DNA from: Unio delphinus
Lineage: Eukaryota; Mollusca; Bivalvia; Unionida; Unionidae
Assembly (NCBI GenBank): GCA_029339505.1
Contig: JAQISU010000233.1
Location: 189,001 to 253,000, forward strand
Length of the DNA stretch: 64,000 nt
Reading direction: 5' to 3'
The notes beneath the pieces were generated by a model. It was not told where the DNA came from and made no database searches. It worked only from the letters and a program-made list of their open reading frames with translations. A program made the translations under genes and the position numbers. Shown here piece by piece: positions 37,029 through 45,778 of the stretch. How positions within the stretch are numbered: position 1 is the stretch's first letter; each line of letters begins with the position of its first letter.

Positions 37029-37959
37029 GACAATGTGGTGGTAATTGAGTATCCTCGAGTATCACTTGTATGTTCACATGTAAATTCGCGCTGAGGAGCA
37101 GTTGAATCTAATCTATAGATTGCTTGTCTACCCGTGGATCTTGTTATGTTAGATATTTTATGTGTAGTGACACTCCAAATAGAATCAGTAGCTCTTTTTT
37201 TATCACCTTCGAGTTCTCCTGGTTCATATAAATCTCTCACAGTGACATTGTCGAGTATCCGTTGTTTAAAAAAATCATTTTGTGGTTTTTGTACATGTAT
37301 ATACTTCTTTTAATAGGTTTCATATTAATTGTTCGAGTAATTTTATTATTTAGCGCGGTAATTACGCCTGGTAATCTCTTGACCCATTCACGAGATCGTT
37401 TATCCTGAATAAATTCCTTCGCATATTGATATCCAAATAACCGCTCCGCAAGTGTCCGATTAAATCGTTCAACAATTGCCTGATCGCGATGTAGTGCAGT
37501 ATGTCCTCGTCTGATGGTGACATTATGATGCTTCATTGTTGATAACACTGCACCCTGAAATTCCTTGCCAGGATCAACCTTCAATAGATTTGGCCACTGC
37601 AGAGGACCTCCTTTCAAACACAGAAGCTACTTCAGTTGATGAATTTGTCTTTAGCGGCTCTGCTTGTTTGTATCTACTCGCAACATCAACTATGGTTAGC
37701 GCATACTTGTATGTTTGTTTATTAACAGTATCATGTGGCAGAAATAATATATCAGCCTGATGAGCTTCATTAGGGACGCTGACATCAATACGTTCAAAGT
37801 TAATTTGTTTCGGTGGTGGTAGATAAATCTGCCATATCGCCTGTTTGGATAACCAATCTGCCGCGATGGTATTTTTTTTACTTTTGCGGCATTAGCGAGT
37901 TTACCGATTGCTGATTTACCCCTCCAGTATTATCTTGGGGAATAATAAATAGATTCCAT
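37021..37959 (-). pseudogene. Element B integrase, broken
   Basis: Starts MESIYYSPR, then TAA at codon 10, then YWRGKS. A mid-gene frameshift precedes WPNLLKVDPGKEFQGAVLS, and HRDQAIVERFNRTLAERLFG follows intact. The C-terminal YEPGELEGDKKRATDSIWSV is readable. The second Asp and Glu of the catalytic triad are retained. Confidence 0.82.
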
Positions 37960-37966
37960 GCTCTTA

Positions 37967-38570
37967 TTAATTACCAGCATCCAGCATTAATTTACTTTTC
38001 ATCGCCGATTTTATCAACCAGGATGCTAATTTTTCTTTTAAGGATTTATCAGTGATATAATTTAACGCATGAATCAATTTCACATCTGCGATATGTCTGT
38101 GTTGTAGATTGCTGCTTTTATAAGCAACATCATGAGCATGACACGCCTTATCAATAGCGTTTATTGGATATTCGCCGGGTCGGGGTTGGTCTTGACCATC
38201 CAGTCGGATATCGAGTCTGATTCCAGGGCCACAATAACTATACCCTGGAAGGTGTTTTTCTCAATATGACAATATCACTGATTGTGGTGTCATTAGCATC
38301 TAAAACAACTCTTCGAAGTTGGATATTTTGCCCATGGAGTCCCCGGAAGTTTTGCTAGTTTGGCTGCAATATCACCTCCTTGTTTTTTTGTTTTTTGTTT
38401 TTTTTATAAAAAAAATCCTTGATTTTATCAAGGGATACAATTCTAAATTTTTTTTGGTACCACACTGTACACATCTACCAGCAAGTGCTGATCTGTTATT
38501 GCTTGTTGTAATTGTTGTCAAGTTTGTTTATGCTAGTACGTTTCTTACATTTCACACAATATAGATCCAT
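37967..38570 (-). pseudogene. Element B zinc-ribbon/PLA2 protein with templated insertion
   Basis: Collinear with C 52900-53433. The catalytic helix AC-HAHDVAYKSSNLQHRHIA and the loop YCGPG are readable. A foreign 54 bp block (38268-38321) interrupts the stretch just upstream of the calcium loop. It is the exact reverse complement of part of the polymerase fragment of the same element (36704-36757). Confidence 0.8.
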
Positions 38571-38584
38571 AATTTATATATAAT

Positions 38585-39231
38585 AACATAACAAAAACAC
38601 GAGAACCCTTTAAGCTTCATGCATCGCTACCAAATGCTATTCGCATGATTATAATTGGAACATCTGGAAGTGGCAAGACGCAGTTGTTACTTAATTGATT
38701 AACGGTATGGATGAAATGGAATAAACTATAATTGGTAGCCTCAAGTGTAGATGATCAGTGACGTTACGAGGTGTTAAAAGATTTTAACTAAAAAGCAAAA
38801 TCAGAAATCGATGAGGATATTATTGAATTTATAACCGATATCGAAGAAGCACCGAGTGTTGATGTTATTGATGGAAGTATTAACAATTTAGTCGTATGTG
38901 ATGATGTGATGCTGGATAAAAAAAAGCAAACCCTGCCAGGATATTTTCCAGAGGTAGACATAAAAATACTGATGTGATATATGTTACTCAGAGATATACA
39001 CAAATACCAAAAGTGATCAGGGATAACTGTAATATTCTTGCTGTATTTAATAGAGTTGACACTCATACGCTACGAAATATTCACCAGACCTGGTGCAGTG
39101 GAGATATGGATTATAATCTCTTTAGATATTTCTTTAGTCACGCTAAGTCGGTCCCACATGGGTTTGTAACGATAAATTTGCATGACCCTAGATCAAGATA
39201 TCGTCTTGGACTTGATAAAATATTCGGTTAA
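38585..39231 (+). pseudogene. Element B packaging ATPase, broken
   Basis: P-loop GTSGSGKTQLL followed two codons later by a stop. APSVDD is altered. Walker B reads LVVCDDVMLD. The C-terminal half VIYVTQRYTQIPKVIRDNCN to LDKIFG is intact. The last codons lie inside the right TIR. Confidence 0.82.
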
Positions 39232-39379
39232 AACAATAACAGTTTTAATTTGTCTGAAATAGTTTCGGTCTCCGTAGAGGTTTAAAAACTTAGTCTGTAA
39301 ACCCCTTTTAGTAGTCTAAATTAGTTTCAGTCTAATTAGAGGCCTTATTTTTATTTGAAAACTTGTCTATTCACCACTC

Positions 39380-39446
<67 letters not shown>

Positions 39447-39494
39447 GTCTCGTCTGCCTGTAATAGTTTCGGTCTGTCCACCCTTCATGCTGCT
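39223..39494 (-). repeat. Element B right TIR
   Basis: Inverted counterpart of 31649-31867. It includes a (CT)n tract at 39377-39441, the mirror image of the (GA)n in the left TIR, and one GTCTCCGTAGAGG motif. Confidence 0.9.
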
Positions 39495-39788
39495 TTTTTA
39501 TTTTTTATTCGATAGCTTCTTAATGAGTGTTGGGAGTTTTTCTGGTACGTTAACTAGCGAATATAATGAGTGAGGCTCCCGTCGAGATTTAAGCAACTTT
39601 TCTTTTTAATGAAAATGTGAAACGTTTGCGGTTTTGCATGCATGTTTATTATTTTGATCTTAAAATTCCTTAAATTAATACATTTTGACTTTTCTGAGCA
39701 TTTATTCAACTTTCTATTTTAAAACAAACCTCACAATTGAAATAGTGAATATGCACGGGTCAAGCCAGAACATTCCATAGTATAGTGT
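39495..39788. other. 294 bp host spacer between elements B and C
   Basis: Ends in TAGTGT, the target duplicated by element C. No gene. Confidence 0.6.
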
Positions 39789-40071
39789 AGCAGCAGAGGG
39801 GGCGAATCAGACAACATTTTTGAACATGTTTTCAATGGATTAGGGGTGAATCAGATAACGTTTTGAACAAGATTTCAATGCATTAGGGCTTAACCCCGAA
39901 ACAGGGAAAAAAATAATGACGCCAACGTCGTTGTCATTCACCCCTATGCTGCTAGAACTTTCAGTTCTGGGTCAATGATAAAATCATCAACAATGAAAAT
40001 CACTACGATGAAAATCCTTTTAGGATTTCAATCGAATATTTGATCCAATCCGATACGATATCGTGTCCTAG
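39789..40071 (+). repeat. Element C left TIR (283 bp) with TSD AGTGT just outside
   Basis: Nearly perfect inverted match to 54068-54350. It contains two ~44 bp direct repeats starting GAATCAGAYAAC and an internal inverted copy of its own tip ending ATGCTGCT at ~39955. It also contains a copy of the last ~13 codons of the ATPase gene, contributed by the other end. Confidence 0.95.
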
Positions 40072-40096
40072 ACCTTGTCTGGGGACGGAAATCCTT

Positions 40097-41466
40097 TTAG
40101 GACTTCACAAACAAACTAATCGCTAACACCTCCTCTTGTAGATCAATCAGATTATTGGACTGGTCAGTGAGTTTAAAATTAATTCTGGTTAATAAATTAT
40201 TATGACATCGCATATAGACTGGATTCACCGGAGACTCAATAATTAAATACCTTGGAGGAGCTGTTGGTGCAAATGAATACAAAATATATCCCTGCTGAGC
40301 TTGATTTGATCGTTCTAAATTTATTTGATAGCTTCCTTCGATAACATCACATACTAAATTGATCGCTATCACCGATGAAATATTCACATTGAACGGAGCA
40401 ATATGCCTGCCGCCACCATCTGGGTCATTATTGTGTGTCAGGATAGTTGTTTGTGGTTGTAATGGTGTTTTTTTCCACGTATCATGAATTATTTTAAAAC
40501 CAATATCGATGGTGTCACTGAGATGTTTTGTTAGTTGTGGTACGTTATATCCTGGTAGTTTGAATGTTGGAATATCTTCTATGCGGATCTTATAGTCTGT
40601 TGCAAATAAATCTCTTGTTTTAGGATTACTGTCACCTAATACCTCTTGAATGATTTGTGCATTAAATGTTTCCGTGTCATTGATGATTTTGTTACATGTT
40701 TCTACAACGCTGATAAATTCATCTCGGGTGAGAGTGCCGGATCTAAGGGATATAAACAACAACGAAATATCGCTAATCATCGCTCCGAAATTTGCAGTGA
40801 TGTCATCCGGTCGAAGATAGTGGTAGATCTTCTTAGCGGGAGGATCTACCAATTCAAGAAAAAAAAAAATTTGTCATAATCTTGATAACTCTTTACTTCA
40901 TTGACGGGTTTTATCCTGTCTGTGATATAATTAATTTTTTGTGGTTCTGGTAATTTAACGGTTTTTTCCCGGGGTGGTAATTCAGGCCATCCTAGTACCG
41001 TCCTTATTGAGCTTTGATATATATCTACGACATACCCTTCTGTGCTTATCTCAATGGCAGATGATAGTGTTGGCTCATGAACTGTTATAGCTATTTTCGA
41101 CTCTTTTCCAGTAATCGATTTTATTCTACGCGCGAATTCATTATTGATTTGTTCGATTTGGTATGATCCGGTTGGTATGGAAACAACATTCCAGTCTGGA
41201 GTACCGTCGTCTTTATTCTTATTTGCAAATACCAGTGAATTATTGGGTTGTTGACCACCAAATGATTTTGACCTAATATTTGGCCAGCTGTGATACACTC
41301 GTAATTTTGCTAACGCGATTTCCTTCACTGGGACTGGAGAGGGGAAATTCACACTGAATTCTGGATTCGTTGAGGTTATTGAGATCATGCTGGTTTGTAC
41401 TGGGTTCGTGTTCTCCACTATTCGTTGAAGTAATTCCATCGGTGTTGTCATCGTTGTTATACTCAT
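40097..41466 (-). CDS. Penton/minor-capsid-like structural protein (frame broken at a T-run)
   Basis: N-terminal ORF 40846-41466 starts MSITTMTTPMELLQRIVEN and carries LAKLRVYHSWPNI, PTGSYQIEQINNEFARRI and VDIYQSSIRTVLGWPE. The second ORF (40097-40852) carries VEDIPTFKLPGYN-like, GGRHIAPFNVNISSV and GYILYSFAPTAPP with RINFKLTDQSNNLIDL. I recognise the SIR-x-LLG-like and YSF.P..PPGY..IE signatures from a structural protein found in most animal Mavericks, probably a penton or other minor capsid protein; this is from memory and unverified. The frames differ at an 11-T run (minus strand, 40859-40869). Last gene before the left TIR. The start overlaps the membrane protein gene. Confidence 0.75.
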
Positions 41467-41920
41467 GCTGTCGCTCTAATTTTGACATCGCAGAATCATA
41501 TATATCTACCATCGCTGAAAACTCACTCTCTGATATAATTGTATCATCGAGAGATGACGATATCAATGAGGATAATTGCGAGCATGCAGTGGACACAACA
41601 TGAAATTGAATTATGTAGTCTTGTAGTTTCCGTTGGCTGCATGATGATATTTTTTTTGTGATTATTGAAATTATTCCCGCGATTGTTGTTGCCGCAGAAA
41701 TAATGCGAATTGGAACAGCTATCGGAGCCATCATTGTCACTGAAGACAGTATAATACCGGCTCCGGTGATTACACCACTCACAGCGTACACAGTAACATC
41801 AATTGCGGTAATTCTCCTGCGATATTTTTTAATTTTCATTGCATACTCCTCAGACAGGGTTTTGAGTCTAGTTTGAAATTCTCTGACCTGATCATAACGA
41901 TATTGCGATGATGAAATCAT
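41273..41920 (-). CDS. Two-helix membrane protein of Maverick type
   Basis: 215 aa starting MISSSQYRYDQVREFQTRL. Residues 1-45 are a charged coiled-coil (EYAMKIKKYRRRI). Residues ~43-92 form a hydrophobic hairpin (VYAVSGVITGAGIILSSVTM and a second Ile/Ala-rich segment). A second helical domain follows (DTIISESEFSAMVDIYDSAM). Proteins with this layout (coil, TM hairpin, 'SDEEF'-type helix) accompany the penton-like gene in cnidarian and mollusc Mavericks; their role is unknown. The last ~60 codons overlap the penton-like ORF in another frame and are poorly conserved between copies, so the true C-terminus is uncertain. Confidence 0.7.
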   Translation of the reverse strand: MISSSQYRYDQVREFQTRLKTLSEEYAMKIKKYRRRITAIDVTVYAVSGVITGAGIILSSVTMMAPIAVPIRIISAATTIAGIISIITKKISSCSQRKLQDYIIQFHVVSTACSQLSSLISSSLDDTIISESEFSAMVDIYDSAMSKLERQHEYNNDDNTDGITSTNSGEHEPSTNQHDLNNLNESRIQCEFPLSSPSEGNRVSKITSVSQLAKY

Positions 41921-41984
41921 TTTTTATTTTAAAAACGCTAGCGTTTTCAATTGTGAAATCCGAAGGATTTTCCTTTCAATTTAG
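41921..41984 (-). promoter_or_regulatory. Intergenic palindrome module
   Basis: Contains the perfect palindrome AAAACGCTAGCGTTTT (41930-41945 area) followed on the plus strand by CAATTGTGAAATCC and GAAGGATTTTCC. A similar palindrome plus TTTTCAATTG module occurs at 45747-45778. It could be a transcription terminator or promoter hairpin; the function is inferred. Confidence 0.4.
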
Positions 41985-42811
41985 TTATTTACTTAAATCT
42001 GCTACGAATTCCACATACCATGTTGTTGAAACCCTAACCAAATTTTTATCAGTAGCTATTAACGTGAACTGTTCAGTTGTATCCTTGTCGATGATCGTTG
42101 AAATCGTACTATTAACCCCGGATGAACTCGACGATGAAATATTAAATTGAGTCGTTCTCACTGTTGTTAATCGATAAATACCCTTAACGGTTGCAGTGAT
42201 ATCTAATTTGTTGTTTGTAGGTGTCCACTCAAATGATCCGTGTTGGATCGTGTATACTACGTTATTGGTTTTCTCATGAGGAATTTTTGTTTTTTCAAAA
42301 ACTGTTATCATCCTCGAAAAATCATTTTTGATGGCCTCGATGAAGGTTTTCGTCTCATCGATGGATTTTTTTATATCCGGAAGTTTTAGTTCAATTTTAT
42401 CGAATGTAGTTCCAATAAATTTATCAATGATATTTCTACGAAATGCGGTAAACTGTTTTATGTGTTCTTCGGTTTTAGATTGAAGTGTTGCTAGTTCCAA
42501 CGCAGAATAGTTGAGAGTTTTTAATCTATCTGTAATCGTCGAAAAAAGTACACCCGGTTTGAGTTTACCCTGATCGGAAAATAACGCGATAGTATCCTCG
42601 ATTGCGTTTCGTTGTTTAACTAAAATATCATCCAACGACACATTACTGGTTTTCAATTTACCCTGTTTGTCTTGAAATACAACTATCTCATTAGGATCAA
42701 CATTTACTAAATTCAACGTCTCAGCGATTTCATCTTTAATTTTTTTTTTATATCACCGGTTGCAGTGTCATCGGGTTTGGGTTTCAAAGATCTCCCCCAA
42801 ATATCGATCAT
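41985..42811 (-). CDS. Fibre-like protein with D-x-WGR N-terminus (frame broken near the start)
   Basis: Starts MIDIWGRSLKPKPDD at 42811. A one-base indel in the A-run around 42740 separates the first ~25 codons from the 243-aa ORF beginning LVNVDPNEIVVF. The central 90 residues are coiled-coil or stalk (LQSKTEEHIKQF, IIDKFIGTTFDK). The distal ~90 residues form a beta-rich knob-like domain (VVYTIQHGSFEWTPTNN, ATVKGIYRLTTV, WYVEFVADLSK). The WGR opening is shared with collagen-like fibre proteins of other animal Mavericks. A spike or fibre role is inferred from the stalk-knob layout and the capsid-gene neighbourhood. Confidence 0.65.
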
Positions 42812-42854
42812 GATATTTTATACACCTCTCTCTAAAATCGTTTCGTTGAAAAAT

Positions 42855-43274
42855 CTATGATTTTCGCCATTGATTACTAGTGTATTCATTTACGACAATG
42901 TGTGGTGGTTTTCCCCTTGGGTTAGAAATAGCATCAAGGATATTTAATACTTCGCTGCCGCATATTGGTGGATCATTCATTTGTTGTGTTGGTAGCGTAG
43001 AATACCAAGTCTTCATTGGAAACTTTTTTATGTAACGCATAAACTCTTTTGGCGGTGCTAATCCATATGAATCAAAATAGACAATCCCACGTGGATCAAT
43101 AGCGTATGCAGCCCAGTGAGTACCAGGTCCAGTGCTGTTATCGAGATTAATGATACCGGTTTCAACGCTGTTGGGTTGTGTCGGTAATTGATCTTTCATA
43201 AAGACACCTCTGAAGTTTTTTATGGCTAGTTTTTTAGCAGCATCCATTAAATCAAAATTGGACATGGGAACCAT
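42855..43274 (-). CDS. Adenain-like cysteine protease
   Basis: Maturation protease of the adenovirus/Maverick type (clan CE), which cleaves capsid and core precursors in the virion. The ORF is open to 43388, but MVPMSNFDL (43274) or MSNFDL (43265) is the likely start, because MSNFDL is conserved in element A and follows the pX stop. Catalytic residues, numbered from the 43388 ATG: His91 in GPGTHWAAYAID, Asp106 in YFDSYG, Gln135/136 before NDPPICG, and Cys143 in ICGSEVLN. The mature length of ~136-139 aa is short for the family but complete in its motifs. Upstream: pX-like gene. Downstream: fibre-like gene. Confidence 0.88.
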   Translation of the reverse strand: MVPMSNFDLMDAAKKLAIKNFRGVFMKDQLPTQPNSVETGIINLDNSTGPGTHWAAYAIDPRGIVYFDSYGLAPPKEFMRYIKKFPMKTWYSTLPTQQMNDPPICGSEVLNILDAISNPRGKPPHIVVNEYTSNQWRKS

Positions 43275-43285
43275 CGGTTCCTCAA

Positions 43286-43806
43286 TTAATAAACCGGTCC
43301 TAGTCTCAGGCCTGATCCGTGAACGGATCTCCCGCTGTACCATGAATACGGGGTTCCTGGTAGTCTTAGACCCTTTCCGCTGTACCATGAATACGGGGTT
43401 CCTGGTAGTCTTAGACCCTTTCCCTTTTTTTATATCCTTGTCCAGTTGCCTTCTTTAGTGCCATTCCTGCTGCAGTACCAACGGCTCCTAATGCTGACGC
43501 TTTAGCCACCGCTGGGGCTGCTGCTGCAATCAATGCTGGTATTGCAGCTAACAACGGGAATATACCACCTGTTTTAATCATATTTTTGATAGCAGCCGCA
43601 GAAAGGGTAATCTGGACACCTTTTTTTGCTACAAGTGCATCATTGAAATGTTTTACTTGACGAGTTGTCAGCGATAATTTATTTGCACCACCAGTCATTT
43701 GATTGGGTTTCAACGTGATTGTGGTTCCGCATTTTTTAGCCGATTCTGATTGCAATTTTTTGATTTGACCAGGAGTTAACGCAACACTAATAACACTATA
43801 TGACAT
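43286..43806 (-). CDS. pX-like basic core protein (frame broken at an A-run)
   Basis: Starts MSYSVISVALTPGQIKKLQ. It carries two repeats of the T-x-x-Q-I/V-K-x-L/F type, a hydrophobic Gly/Ala/Pro stretch (GGIFPLLAAIPALIAAAAPA) and KASALGAVGTAAGMALKKAT. The C-terminal tail with repeated GKGLRLPGTPYSWYS units is read in another frame after an A-run at ~43425-43431, ending at 43286. The element A copy supports that tail frame by conservation. The layout resembles pX/core proteins of adintoviruses and Mavericks that accompany packaged DNA. The family link is from memory. Confidence 0.68.
43332..43421. repeat. 45 bp in-frame tandem duplication in the pX tail
   Basis: Two adjacent copies (43332-43376 and 43377-43421) of a 15-codon unit encoding KGLRLPGTPYSWYSG. 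Element A has the unit once in full and a partial second. Confidence 0.9.
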
Positions 43807-43866
43807 TATACATAATAGATTGATTCTAAATCGTTTACAATTTCAATGAAAAATCGAGAAAATCAA

Positions 43867-45270
43867 TCAAAGATTTTCTACTGGGGCATCTACCACTCTC
43901 ATTCTTCCTCCAACACCTTCAAGTAGCATTGATTTATCACTGAGAATGACAGCAACTGCTCTATAATTAGCAATAGCACCACGAAGCACATTAGCTCTAA
44001 AATGTATATCAACAACAGATTGTCTTGTTAAATCAAGATGTTCCAATGAAAAGTAAAAGATTGGATACAGATTTTTAAAATCATATTGTGATATTTGTAG
44101 ACCGGTATCCACATTTTGATCACGTGCCATAAATGACAACAATCTATGATACACGCGAGCAATATGATTTTCTGTGTCATTAAGTTGTATATCTTCAGAT
44201 GGTTCCTGTTGGCCGTTTATTCTCAGTGAGACGTCTTTAACACCTAATGGATAAAATATCATATGACTGAAACGTTGATCGCCAACTCGTGTGTTATCCT
44301 GTAACGCAATAAATATATGACGTGGCGCAGAAACACCTTGTTTTGATGCTAGATTCCACGTGAATAACCCGTTAATATTTGATTGTTTAACATCTGTACT
44401 TACCGTTAGCCAACTTAGTAATGATTTTCCTCCTTGGTCCATAAATGATAGTAATCGTCCTTCTGCGGTGATTGATGGAGTCAACACTGGCATCCACAAT
44501 GATATTTTTGTTAAATTGACTTTACCGGCATCAGCATCGGGATTTGCATTGTCTGCTGGAATCCTCCAAATTGCGTCGTTATCATCACTCTTTCGTACAA
44601 GCGATACTGTATGCTTCGCCCCGTAGATAACTTTTCTGACGTTTCTACAGAATCCAAATATGTGATGTAGTGGAATCGCGCATGAAAATGATTTACGCGC
44701 TCCTTCCAACATTGACATACGTGTTGCAGCTCCTAGATTGAAATTAGGATCATTGTTTATAATCATATCCTCGATACCAGCAGGAGCAGGGTTAGCAGCA
44801 CGATCATTTGGTCGTCTTATAATAAATTGATTTCCTCCAGCGGTATTCTTACCATCTTTTGCAAACATCATAGAAGGTCCCGCCGATCTTGTATAATCAT
44901 CAGAATATCTCGCTAACCCGATTATTGTTGTAGCCACATCAACATCGCGATCTATAGACTCAATTTCTTTTCCATCAATGAGATATTTTGCACTCTCAAA
45001 TAACGCCATAATACCATTATTGACAAAACCGACTTGAGTACCAGCTGGATACGGTGCTGGTACAGCAGCTGTTACAATTTCTCCTTCTACTTCAATAAAC
45101 GCTTCACAGGGCAAAAAGTATTTACTGGTATCATGGACTTGAAGATCAATTCTTGCTCGACTATTTGAGTCTATGGCATGATAGGCGTAATATTGATAAT
45201 CGCGTACAGAATCATTCTTGGGGACTGGGACGTCTATATCAAATGCTGGATCAGGTGACTGTTTGAACAT
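43867..45270 (-). CDS. Major capsid protein (double jelly-roll, Maverick/adintovirus type)
   Basis: Intact 467-aa ORF starting MFKQSPDPAFDIDVPVPKND. Recognisable blocks are QVGFVNNGIMALFESAKYLI, the DVDVATTIIGLARYSDDYTR segment, SCAIPLHHIFGFCRNVRKVI, VSLRINGQQEPSEDIQLND-like sequence and FSLEHLDLTRQSVVDIHFRA near the C-terminus. The order of a V-N-N-G-I/F-x-x-L-F block, a plateau loop and a C-terminal strand pair matches MCPs of animal Mavericks, which build hexon-like trimers. Length fits the family. It lies between the pVI-like and pX-like genes. A short palindrome (AAATCGCGATTT) sits in the 40 bp spacer before its ATG. Confidence 0.9.
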   Translation of the reverse strand: MFKQSPDPAFDIDVPVPKNDSVRDYQYYAYHAIDSNSRARIDLQVHDTSKYFLPCEAFIEVEGEIVTAAVPAPYPAGTQVGFVNNGIMALFESAKYLIDGKEIESIDRDVDVATTIIGLARYSDDYTRSAGPSMMFAKDGKNTAGGNQFIIRRPNDRAANPAPAGIEDMIINNDPNFNLGAATRMSMLEGARKSFSCAIPLHHIFGFCRNVRKVIYGAKHTVSLVRKSDDNDAIWRIPADNANPDADAGKVNLTKISLWMPVLTPSITAEGRLLSFMDQGGKSLLSWLTVSTDVKQSNINGLFTWNLASKQGVSAPRHIFIALQDNTRVGDQRFSHMIFYPLGVKDVSLRINGQQEPSEDIQLNDTENHIARVYHRLLSFMARDQNVDTGLQISQYDFKNLYPIFYFSLEHLDLTRQSVVDIHFRANVLRGAIANYRAVAVILSDKSMLLEGVGGRMRVVDAPVENL

Positions 45271-45310
45271 TTTATTCTATTTATCAGAGTCTAAATCGCG
45301 ATTTTCCATT

Positions 45311-45745
45311 TCATCGACGTAGCTTTTTAAAGCCACTTCCTGCTATCATATTTGCAATATTGCTTTGGTCAATTGGAGTCACCATCGACGCTAGTTTTTC
45401 ATCTACTGCGTTATTTATAATTTTACTAACACTTGCAGGCATTTCCGCTGTAGACGGTAACGGTTTCTTTTTTCGTGATTTTACTAATGATGTTATTTTA
45501 TTTTTTGCTGCAGAAAACGCTTTTCCCGCAAGATCTCCAACAGCACTAATACCCTTATCACGAATAACATCAATGGCTTTCATTGATAATTGTTTAGCTA
45601 ACGGCATCACTTTTGGGGCCATTCTTGAAAAGAATCCTAAAATGGTATTGCCTAAACCATCTCCATAGTATGCTCTATAAACTGGCAACCGTGAATTAAC
45701 TACATAGACGGGGGTTGGTTTATCATGATTGTAGTGTACGATCAT
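45311..45745 (-). CDS. pVI-like membrane-active/cement protein
   Basis: 144 aa starting MIVHYNHDKPTPVYVVNSRL. The N-terminal PVYRAYYGDGLGNTILGFFS resembles the amphipathic Y-G-x-G-L-G-x-x-L-x-x-x-F opening of pVI-like proteins, which in adenovirus disrupts endosomal membranes and links MCP to core. The middle is an Ala/Lys-rich helical region (GDLAGKAFSAAKNKITSLVK). The C-terminus IAGSGFKKLRR is basic and looks like a nuclear-import or protease-processed tail. It is followed by the MCP gene 40 bp downstream. Assignment rests on position, size and N-terminal pattern. Confidence 0.65.
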   Translation of the reverse strand: MIVHYNHDKPTPVYVVNSRLPVYRAYYGDGLGNTILGFFSRMAPKVMPLAKQLSMKAIDVIRDKGISAVGDLAGKAFSAAKNKITSLVKSRKKKPLPSTAEMPASVSKIINNAVDEKLASMVTPIDQSNIANMIAGSGFKKLRR

Positions 45746-45778
45746 TATTATAAAAACACTAGTGTTTTCAATTGTTAT
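45746..45778 (-). promoter_or_regulatory. Intergenic palindrome module before the pVI-like gene
   Basis: AAAACACTAGTGTTTT followed by CAATTGTTATTC on the plus strand, the same design as at 41930. It lies between the stop of the 320-aa gene and the ATG of the pVI-like gene. Confidence 0.4.

Larger units (their letters stand above)
31649..39494 (+). mobile_element. Maverick/Polinton element B, internally deleted
   Basis: A 7.85 kb element bounded by inverted repeats starting AGCAGCATGAAGGGTGG. It is flanked by a 5 bp TSD TTTTT on both sides (31644-31648 and 39495-39499), although in a T-rich site this is weak on its own. Gene order from the left: penton-like, membrane and fibre-like (all minus), then directly the middle of the polymerase (plus), HNH, integrase and PLA2 (minus), ATPase (plus). 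The protease, pX, MCP, pVI, 320-aa, small genes, homing endonuclease and polymerase N-terminus have been deleted. All genes are broken. Confidence 0.92.

Noticed and set aside
40846..40870. Programmed -1 frameshift in the penton-like gene
   Set aside because: The T-run contains a slippery heptamer pattern, but element B needs a shift of the other direction at the equivalent site and element A has no T-run, so simple homopolymer indels are the better explanation.
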